This document shows positions 57,719-64,000 of a stretch of DNA of 64,000 bases, one piece after another. Position 1 is the stretch's first letter. Each line of letters starts with the position of its first letter. Below the pieces are notes generated by a model. The model worked only from the letters and a program-made list of their open reading frames with translations. It was not told the DNA's origin and searched no databases. This stretch comes from Candidatus Methylomirabilis sp. (GTDB lineage Bacteria; DYJV01), in contig DYJV01000003.1 in NCBI GenBank assembly GCA_020722945.1, positions 5,243 through 69,242 on the forward strand, written 5' to 3'. A program made the position numbers and the translations under genes.

Positions 57719-58706
57719 AAAAGATTTAGTCCTCAAAGATGAATTTGACGACAAATTAAGACCTCAAAAGATAGACAATTTTATTGGACAGGAGAAACTG
57801 AAAAAAAATCTGAAAACTTTTATACAAGCAGCAATAAAAAGAAATGAAGCTCTTGACCATCTTTTATTCTATGGTCCTCCAGGTCTTGGGAAAACTACAC
57901 TTGCAAATATAATCGCATCAGAGCTTAATGTAAATATCCATACAACATCAGGTCCCATATTGGAACGTGGTGGAGATTTGGCGGCAATACTTACAAATCT
58001 TGGAAATCATGATGTTCTATTTATTGACGAGATACATAGAATGAATAGAGTAGTAGAGGAGATACTCTACCCTGCTATGGAAGATTTTAAAATAGATCTG
58101 ATAATAGGTAGCGGACCAAGTGCAAAAAGTGTCAAACTTAATTTAAACAGCTTTACTCTCATAGGGGCAACTACACGGGCAGGGCTTCTTACATCACCTC
58201 TTAGAGATAGATTTGGATATATAGGTAGACTCGAATATTACGATCTTGAAGACCTTGAAGGGATAATAAAAAGATCAGCCAAAATTCTGAAAATAGAGAT
58301 TAAAACTGACGGTGCAGTTGAAATAGCAAGAAGATCAAGGGGCACTCCAAGAATAGCCAACAAACTATTACGAAGAGTTAGAGATTTTGCAGAGATACAT
58401 GGCGAGGGGATCATTGACCAAAAAATAGCTGATTTTGCTCTCAAACATCTCGATATTGACCAAAAAGGTCTCGACTCTATGGATAGAAAATTTATCCTAT
58501 CAATAATCGAGAAATTCAATAATGGTCCAGTAGGTATCGATACCATCTCTACTTACCTTGATGAGGAGAAAGACACAATAGAGGATGTTTATGAGCCTTA
58601 CCTCATTCAGATAGGATTTTTAAAAAGAACATCGAGAGGCAGGGTAGTCACAAATCATGCTCTTGAATATTTCGGCAAAAATGTAAAACAGGGGATATTT
58701 GAGTAA
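57711..58706 (+). CDS. ruvB: Holliday junction DNA helicase RuvB
   Basis: A 331-residue AAA+ motor for branch migration. [20 protein letters not shown] precedes Walker [10 protein letters not shown], Walker [10 protein letters not shown], sensor 1 LIGATTRAG and the arginine finger PLRDRFGY region, with a C-terminal winged helix ending in ALEYFGK. I prefer the ATG at 57711 because it gives the usual N-terminus; a TTG at 57672 lies further inside ruvA. Confidence 0.96.
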   Translation: MYKKDLVLKDEFDDKLRPQKIDNFIGQEKLKKNLKTFIQAAIKRNEALDHLLFYGPPGLGKTTLANIIASELNVNIHTTSGPILERGGDLAAILTNLGNHDVLFIDEIHRMNRVVEEILYPAMEDFKIDLIIGSGPSAKSVKLNLNSFTLIGATTRAGLLTSPLRDRFGYIGRLEYYDLEDLEGIIKRSAKILKIEIKTDGAVEIARRSRGTPRIANKLLRRVRDFAEIHGEGIIDQKIADFALKHLDIDQKGLDSMDRKFILSIIEKFNNGPVGIDTISTYLDEEKDTIEDVYEPYLIQIGFLKRTSRGRVVTNHALEYFGKNVKQGIFE

Positions 58707-58711
58707 TAGTT

Positions 58712-59368
58712 ATGAAATACTTTATTACAGGCACAGATACAGGTGTTGGAAAAACTTTTGTTACAATTCTTCTTGCTAAACACTTTACAAGTCAAGGTTT
58801 AAAAACAGGAGTTATCAAACCCATAGAAACAGGCATTGGAAATAACCCCTCCCCAGATTTCAAACTCATAGCAAAAGCTATAGATGACAAGATAAAAAGT
58901 ATTTACAATTTTAAAGAACCTCTTGCACCATACATTGCTTCATCACTTGAAAATATAGATATAGATATTTCCAAAATAGTAAAGTTTATACACAACGACA
59001 TACTTGAAAATAGTTATCAGGTATATCTTGTTGAAGGTGCAGGTGGCTTATTAGTTCCTCTTACATCTGATAAGTTGATTATTGATCTAATAAAAGCACT
59101 ACAATTTGAAGTCATACTTGTAAGTAGGAGCAATCTTGGCACAGTCAATCACACTCTCCTTTCAATCGAAGCATTAAAAACAAGGGGTATTAAAATAAAA
59201 GAGGTTATACTAAATGAAGTTGTCCCAACATCTGACTCTGAAATATCACAGAATATCAATATGATAGAGAAGTTTTCAGGGATAAAAGTAAGAAACATTA
59301 TCAGGCATACTAATTTAAATATAGAGGAAATTCTAAAAAATAAAAAAAGCAGGATAATTTGGGACTAA
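58712..59368 (+). CDS. bioD: Dethiobiotin synthetase
   Basis: A 218-residue P-loop enzyme that forms the ureido ring of biotin from diaminopelargonic acid, CO2 and ATP. GTDTGVGKT is the P-loop, KPIETG the substrate Lys site and LVEGAGGLLVPL the conserved middle motif. It is the only biotin gene here and rides at the end of the ruv cluster. Biotin serves the carboxyl carrier at 9.3 kb. Confidence 0.94.
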   Translation: MKYFITGTDTGVGKTFVTILLAKHFTSQGLKTGVIKPIETGIGNNPSPDFKLIAKAIDDKIKSIYNFKEPLAPYIASSLENIDIDISKIVKFIHNDILENSYQVYLVEGAGGLLVPLTSDKLIIDLIKALQFEVILVSRSNLGTVNHTLLSIEALKTRGIKIKEVILNEVVPTSDSEISQNINMIEKFSGIKVRNIIRHTNLNIEEILKNKKSRIIWD

Positions 59369-60561
59369 AATTACTCTTTAATACCCTTAATTTTGATTAT
59401 GTTCCTAAAAATGAGATATATTCAAGGATAAAATCTATCCAGAATATATTACAGGTAAAAAATTTAGATGTTCTTATTATAACTTCAAAAGTCAACAATT
59501 ACTATTTTACGGGGACAAATCAAGAACAGATACTAATTATCCCTGCCAATGACCCGCCTACCCTTTTTGTAAAGAGAGACCTCGAAAGAGCAAAGATTGA
59601 ATCTCCACTTAATATTCGCAATTTTAAAGGGTTTAAAGATATATTGTCAGTAATAGGTAGCAATAAAAAAATTGGACTCGAATACAACTATCTGACAGTC
59701 AAAGAGTTCTTCAAACTTCAGGAGATATTTGGGAGTAACACTACTGATATCAGCAGAGATATAAGTTTATTAAGAGCAGTAAAATCTGAATGGGAGATTA
59801 AAACCACCAAAAAAGCAGCGGCAATAGCCGAAACTACCTACACTGAAGCAGCAAATTATCTCAAATCAGGAATCAGAGAGATAGAGTTTGGCTCCATACT
59901 ATTTTCAATAGCCCAAAAAAATGGACACGAGGGATTTTTAAGGAGTGCTTCTTCACATTTTGAACCTGTTTCTTGGCATATATTGAGCGGAATATCTGGG
60001 TGTATCCATGGTCAATACGATGCACCAGCATCTGGACTTGGATTATCCCCTGCTTTTCCAAATAGTGCGAGCAACAAAAAGATAGAGCCAAACGAACCTA
60101 TAATGGTTGATTTTGGGATTTCATATATGGGGTATCAGGTTGATACAACAAGGATGTATTCTATCGGAGAGCCTGACGAAAAATTTTACCAAATTTTTCA
60201 AAAAGCAGAAAAACTACAAGAAGTAGCTTTGAGAGAGCTTACTCCGGGTAAACCTGTAAAAACTGCTTTCCAAAAAAGTATTGAAAAAGCAGAAGAGCTA
60301 AATATATTGGGAAATTTTCTTGGAATAGGTAAAAATAGGAAAAAGTTTATCGGTCACGGAATCGGGCTTGAAACCACTGAATATCCTATAATTGCAGAGA
60401 GCTTTGAAGATATTGTTCAAGAAAATATGTTGATAGCCATAGAACCAAAAATAGTTATCGAAAATTTTGGAATCATAGGTATAGAAAATACAAATTTAGT
60501 TAGTAGAGATTCTACCACATCTATTACAAATTTTCTCAATAACATCATAAAAGTAAGATAA
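59359..60561 (+). CDS. M24-family aminopeptidase (Xaa-Pro peptidase type)
   Basis: A 400-residue metallopeptidase. The N-terminal creatinase-like domain has LDVLIITSKVNNYYFTGTNQEQ; the pita-bread catalytic domain has the metal ligands in VDFGISYMGYQVDTTRM (two Asp), HGIGLETTEYPI (His), and Glu residues in IAIEPKI and GIENTNLV. It likely removes residues ahead of proline. Translation appears to begin at a TTG at 59359 inside bioD (AGG five bases upstream); no ATG lies in frame nearby. Confidence 0.86.
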   Translation: MGLKLLFNTLNFDYVPKNEIYSRIKSIQNILQVKNLDVLIITSKVNNYYFTGTNQEQILIIPANDPPTLFVKRDLERAKIESPLNIRNFKGFKDILSVIGSNKKIGLEYNYLTVKEFFKLQEIFGSNTTDISRDISLLRAVKSEWEIKTTKKAAAIAETTYTEAANYLKSGIREIEFGSILFSIAQKNGHEGFLRSASSHFEPVSWHILSGISGCIHGQYDAPASGLGLSPAFPNSASNKKIEPNEPIMVDFGISYMGYQVDTTRMYSIGEPDEKFYQIFQKAEKLQEVALRELTPGKPVKTAFQKSIEKAEELNILGNFLGIGKNRKKFIGHGIGLETTEYPIIAESFEDIVQENMLIAIEPKIVIENFGIIGIENTNLVSRDSTTSITNFLNNIIKVR

Positions 60562-60570
60562 GGAGATGAA

Positions 60571-60804
60571 ATGTTATTTTCAAGAGATGATGTCCAAAGA
60601 GAAGTTGACAATCTTATCAAAATAAGAAACGAATTTTATAACTATCTTGATCAAAATATACCTAAAAAAGATTTTAATATCTACGATTTCTCAACCAAGC
60701 CAACTCTCGATGCAGAAGAGGTATATCAATTATTTTTTAAACTTGATTATCAAGCAAGGAAGTTAAGGGGCATCCTTGTCAATGATTATAAATTAAAACC
60801 TTAG
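60571..60804 (+). CDS. Small hypothetical protein
   Basis: A 77-residue cytoplasmic protein, mostly helical and acidic/aromatic: SRDDVQREVDNLIKIRNEFYNYLDQ, then a loop with FSTKPTLDAEE, then VYQLFFKLDYQARKLRGILV. AAGGAG gives a strong start, and codon use fits the neighbours, so it is expressed. No family recognised. It lies nine bases after the peptidase and 14 before the histidine kinase, which suggests co-expression, perhaps as an accessory of the kinase. Confidence 0.6.
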   Translation: MLFSRDDVQREVDNLIKIRNEFYNYLDQNIPKKDFNIYDFSTKPTLDAEEVYQLFFKLDYQARKLRGILVNDYKLKP

Positions 60805-60818
60805 AAGGGGCAGTTGAT

Positions 60819-63374
60819 TTGAAACTCAAAACCAAAATACTACTTATCAACTCATTTGTTTTTATAATCCTTTTTACAATCGTATCAGCGGGCAGCTACA
60901 TACTCAAAAATAGACTTATCGAAAGCTTCAAAGGGGATACGGAAAAGTTATTCTCAATCTTGACATCACTATTAGAGCAGAAAAATAAAATAATAGTAAC
61001 CAATATAGAAGATATTATGCTTGATCAGACTTTAAAATTAGGATTTACTATCATAAATGATGACATACTTACAAATATCTCCCATAAAAAAATTATTACA
61101 AATAGATTCATTATGATAGCTTACTACAACAGCGATGGGAGTATCTTCAAAACATTTGCAGCAAACAATATTTTTGAAGAGTCTCAAATAAAACTATTAA
61201 ATTATTTAAATATTATTCCCCCTGAAGAGATACATTTTTTACCCTTGTCAAATAAGCTCTACATTGTTACCAAAAAAGCCTTCTTTGACTATAAAAACAG
61301 TAAAATAGGTTTTATAGGAATTGTGCTTCCCTACCCTTCAGAAAGTTTCTTTACAGATCTTCTGATAATGTCAGATAGTGAGTTTTATGCAGCATTATGG
61401 TCAGAAGATTCCCTTGTAGCTGGTAACTACAATCTTTTTTACTCTGAAAAATATAAAAATTCACCACCTCACCAATCAGAAAGATTTTTTAATCTTAATA
61501 GTGACACTACTCTCTTCTGCATATCTAAGACAACCAACTTACCACTCCTTGCAAGCAAAGTAGCCGCTGCATTCAGAATGGAGATTCTAAGGGACACTAC
61601 ACCTTTGAACAAAAATATAAAATTTGTTCAAAATTATACCATTTATACAACCCTTGCACTATTCATAATCTTTACTATTGTTCAATTAGCACTTATATTT
61701 AACATCCTCAAACCTGTTAGAAAACTAATAAATGCAGCTGATATGGTCATAAAGGGGAAAAGATTACCCGAATTATCAACAGACAGAAAAGATGAATTTG
61801 GGGAGCTACTAAACAAAATATATGAAATGGCAATCAAACTATACAATTCCAAATTAAAAGCAGAAGAGGCAAACAAAGCAAAATCAGAGTTTCTTGCAAA
61901 TATGAGCCATGAAATAAGAACACCTCTAAATTCAATACTCGGATTTACTCAAATAATGGATGGTTTTGAAGAGCTTCCTCCTGAGCATCGTGAATATATA
62001 AAAAATATAATGAATTCTGGAGAACATTTACTCAATCTTATTAACCAGGTCCTTGATATAGCCAAAATAGAAAGCTCTGCAATTGAACTTGAATCAAAGA
62101 ATTTTAATCTTGAGTTTTTAATAGAGGAAGTTTGCAAGATAATCAGAGGAAAGATCAAAGAAGATGTTGATTATATCATAAATCTACCTGATAAATCTCT
62201 ATTAGTATCAGGTGATCAACTTAGAATAAAACAGATACTGATAAACCTTCTTAACAATGCAATTAAATTTACCCAAAAAGGCTACATTAATCTTGGAGTC
62301 GAAATATCTATGGAAACTTCTGATTTTTACAAATTCCTATTTTATATAAAAGATACAGGTAAAGGGATTAATAAAGATAATCTAAACAAAATATTCCAAA
62401 GCTTCACTCAGGAAGATAGCAGCATAAGCAGGGAGTATGGAGGGACAGGTCTTGGGCTCACGATAACAAAGAAACTCATAGAAAAAATGGGTGGGGAGAT
62501 ATGGGTTGAGAGTGAAATAAATAAAGGGACAACCTTTTTCTTTACACTACAACTTCCAAAAGCAGATATGGTAACTTCTGAAGAGATTAAGCCATTAGAT
62601 AATTACGAAATATTAAAAGATAAAAAAATTATCTTTATAGATGATACCCCCCTAAACATCAAAGTTGGAGAAAAGATTCTATCAAAGTATATTAAAGATA
62701 TTGTTGTATTTGACAATCCTGAAAAGTTGAAATCTCTTCTAAATAAAGAATATTTAGATAATATCGATATTGTGATAACAGACTATAGGATGCCCAATCT
62801 TTCAGGTAAAGATATAGCTAAAACAGTCAAAGATATAGATAAAAACAAATATGTTGTCTGTATAAGCTCCGAAATGATTCCAAAACAAGATAAAAATCAA
62901 TTTGATGCACTCCTTTACAAACCAATATTAAAAAATGAGCTTCTTTCAGCTCTCACACAACTATTTTACCAAAAGAGTCCAGAAACTAAATCTCCACCTT
63001 TAGAAGAGAGAAAGATTGATACCAATACAAAGATACTAATAGCAGAAGACAACAAAATGAACCAGCTTATGATGAGAAATCTACTAACCAAAATTGGTTA
63101 CAAAAATTTCAAGATAGTTGATAATGGACAGTTAGCTTTGGATGAGGCGATAAAAGATTCTTTTGATTTTATACTCATGGATATCAATATGCCTATTATG
63201 GATGGATATACAGCAGCTAAAATGATTTTAGCTGAGAAACCTGAAAGTAAAATTTATGCTCTTACAGCAAATACATTAGAGGGCGACACTGAAAAATGTA
63301 TAGAGATAGGAATGAAAGGTGTAATTCCAAAACCTTTTAAAATCAATGATTTGATAAAGATTCTCTCATCCTAA
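60819..63374 (+). CDS. Hybrid sensor histidine kinase with two receiver domains
   Basis: An 851-residue membrane kinase. TM1 is about residues 7-28, then a periplasmic sensor of about 240 residues, TM2 about 273-296, HAMP to about 348, and a HisKA with His364 in NMSHEIRTPL. The ATPase domain (about 455-582) has NLLNNAIKF, DTGKGI and GGTGLGL. Receiver 1 (about 603-713) has Asp655 in ITDYRMP; receiver 2 (about 737-851) has Asp788 in LMDINMP and a KPF Lys. No Hpt domain is present, so a separate phosphotransfer or response protein is needed. Start is a TTG with GGGG upstream. Confidence 0.9.
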   Translation: MKLKTKILLINSFVFIILFTIVSAGSYILKNRLIESFKGDTEKLFSILTSLLEQKNKIIVTNIEDIMLDQTLKLGFTIINDDILTNISHKKIITNRFIMIAYYNSDGSIFKTFAANNIFEESQIKLLNYLNIIPPEEIHFLPLSNKLYIVTKKAFFDYKNSKIGFIGIVLPYPSESFFTDLLIMSDSEFYAALWSEDSLVAGNYNLFYSEKYKNSPPHQSERFFNLNSDTTLFCISKTTNLPLLASKVAAAFRMEILRDTTPLNKNIKFVQNYTIYTTLALFIIFTIVQLALIFNILKPVRKLINAADMVIKGKRLPELSTDRKDEFGELLNKIYEMAIKLYNSKLKAEEANKAKSEFLANMSHEIRTPLNSILGFTQIMDGFEELPPEHREYIKNIMNSGEHLLNLINQVLDIAKIESSAIELESKNFNLEFLIEEVCKIIRGKIKEDVDYIINLPDKSLLVSGDQLRIKQILINLLNNAIKFTQKGYINLGVEISMETSDFYKFLFYIKDTGKGINKDNLNKIFQSFTQEDSSISREYGGTGLGLTITKKLIEKMGGEIWVESEINKGTTFFFTLQLPKADMVTSEEIKPLDNYEILKDKKIIFIDDTPLNIKVGEKILSKYIKDIVVFDNPEKLKSLLNKEYLDNIDIVITDYRMPNLSGKDIAKTVKDIDKNKYVVCISSEMIPKQDKNQFDALLYKPILKNELLSALTQLFYQKSPETKSPPLEERKIDTNTKILIAEDNKMNQLMMRNLLTKIGYKNFKIVDNGQLALDEAIKDSFDFILMDINMPIMDGYTAAKMILAEKPESKIYALTANTLEGDTEKCIEIGMKGVIPKPFKINDLIKILSS

Positions 63375-63720
63375 CAACAATTTTTATTTTTTTAATAGAA
63401 AACTATTTTACGAATATTGTTTTTGAATTATCTGAATACAGATACAACATTAACACCTATTATTTTAAAACAATACCAATAATTTAGTTATCTTATATTT
63501 AACATAATATTTTTCATAGTGGTAAAATTGCTCTCTCCAAAACAATTTTCAAATAATTTTACTTGAAATATTTTAGAAATTATATTACTCAGGTTTTAGT
63601 AGAAAATATAAAGAGTAAATGAAATTAATTTTTATTAATATGTAATCACAATTACATATTAATTTTTTATTTTTATTTATAAAGTAAAAAATTGGTAAAA
63701 TCATTAAAAAGGAGGAAACA
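63375..63720. other. 346-base noncoding region before the pilin gene
   Basis: Very AT-rich and without a plausible open frame in either strand. It contains a long perfect inverted repeat at 63634-63663 followed by T runs, and the ribosome binding site of the pilin. I found no sigma-54 -24/-12 pair; the TATAAA at 63678 has no fitting -35. Confidence 0.6.
63634..63663. repeat. Perfect 13-base inverted repeat ahead of the pilin gene
   Basis: ATTAATATGTAAT (63634-63646) and ATTACATATTAAT (63651-63663) are perfect reverse complements around CACA. T-rich sequence follows. It may be an AT-type terminator of the kinase transcript or an operator for the pilin. Confidence 0.5.
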
Positions 63721-64000
63721 ATGATTTCAGATTTTAGAACAAAAATGAAAGAGAAAAAAGGTTTTACATTAATCGAGTTATTGATTGTTGTTGCCATTAT
63801 CGGTATTTTGGCTGCTATTGCTATCCCTCAGTTTGCAAAGTATAAGAAAAATGCTGCAGCAAGAGCTACTGAAGGTTCACTTGCAAATTGCATAAGCCAA
63901 TTAGCTGTATCTTATGCAGACGATTCAAATAAAACAACTTGGAACTGTTCAATTGCAAAAGCAACTGCTGGTTCACCTGTAAATCTTACATTATACCCTG
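63721..64000 (+). CDS. pilA: Type IV pilin (PilA-like), 3' end outside window
   Basis: A type IV pilin precursor. Its 14-residue basic leader ends in KEKKG, and prepilin peptidase cuts before FTLIELLIVV, which is followed by the hydrophobic helix AIIGILAAIAIPQFAKY. Glu5 of the mature chain is kept. The globular part (CISQLAVSYADDSNKTTWNC...) begins with two Cys before the window ends at residue 93. AAGGAGG fixes the ATG at 63721 over a second ATG at 63745. The gene is longer than shown. Confidence 0.93.
   Translation, partial: MISDFRTKMKEKKGFTLIELLIVVAIIGILAAIAIPQFAKYKKNAAARATEGSLANCISQLAVSYADDSNKTTWNCSIAKATAGSPVNLTLYP

Noticed and set aside
60819-63374. Degenerate first receiver domain in the hybrid kinase
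   Set aside because: On inspection the acidic pair (DD), Asp655, the Ser in CISS and Lys in YKP are all present, so it appears functional.
63520-63537. Possible sigma-54 promoter before the pilin (TGGTAAAATTGC)
   Set aside because: The GG and GC are only seven bases apart; the sigma-54 pattern needs ten. It is also about 190 bases from the gene.

Overview
The window is AT-rich, gene-dense bacterial chromosome. It looks like a free-living Gram-negative bacterium: there is an outer-membrane porin with a signal peptide, KdsD of the Kdo pathway, lipoproteins and a type IV pilin. A periplasmic multiheme cytochrome, a class III polyhydroxyalkanoate (PHA) synthase, a thermophile-style Fe-S TrpRS motif and the overall gene mix would suit a member of the Deferribacterota or a similar anaerobic lineage. 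That placement is an inference from memory of gene content, not a database result. No rRNA, tRNA or CRISPR array was seen.

Layout. 1-6.3 kb: a surface-polysaccharide operon (glycosyltransferase, SAM methyltransferase, two NAD-dependent sugar epimerases, a second glycosyltransferase) whose last gene is cut off and joined in frame to the decayed C-terminus of an IS1634-like transposase. 6.6-12.4 kb: cold-shock protein with promoter and terminator; then on the minus strand a TauE-like permease, a carboxyltransferase subunit and a separate biotin carrier, a 12-heme cytochrome c, and a FabG/PhaB-type reductase. 12.5-18.9 kb (plus): ychF, SurA-like lipoprotein, HgdB-like protein, serS, site-2 protease, cobQ. 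19-27.3 kb (minus): nitroreductase, then a PHA locus (SDR reductase, phaE, phaC, four tandem phasin-like genes, a PhaC-like DUF3141 protein), and a porin. 27.5-33.3 kb (plus): trpS, a queuosine/pterin group (tgt, queD, folE2), rng, and an unknown gene. 33.3-35.6 kb (minus): rpsF-ssb-rpsR-DUF2232-rplI with overlapping genes. 35.8-42 kb: M20 amidohydrolase and glycosyltransferase (plus); two STAS proteins, queC, aspS and smpB (minus). 42.1-52.7 kb (plus): valS, lipoprotein, kdsD, tsaD, rsmA, murA, a GAF/HD-GYP protein, a Crp-type regulator and an asparaginase. 52.7-55.2 kb (minus): an unusual double malic enzyme. 55.9-63.4 kb (plus): yebC-ruvC-ruvA-ruvB-bioD-peptidase-small protein-hybrid histidine kinase. 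63.7 kb to the end: a type IV pilin running off the window.

How the genes fit together. The PHA locus supplies (R)-3-hydroxyacyl-CoA (two SDR candidates), polymerises it (PhaEC) and probably coats granules (phasin-like proteins). The tgt-queD-folE2 group plus queC covers several steps of tRNA queuosine formation. The carboxyltransferase/biotin carrier and the malic enzyme both act at the C3/C4 node (pyruvate, oxaloacetate, malate).

The most unusual item is the 838-residue protein at 52719-55235. It contains two complete malic-enzyme modules in one chain, and each module has lost a different active-site signature. Other points worth checking are the PhaC-like Cys-Asp-His site in the DUF3141 protein, the CX4CH heme site, the split biotin carrier with a terminator between the two subunit genes, the probable leaderless murA, and several perfect inverted repeats in noncoding DNA.
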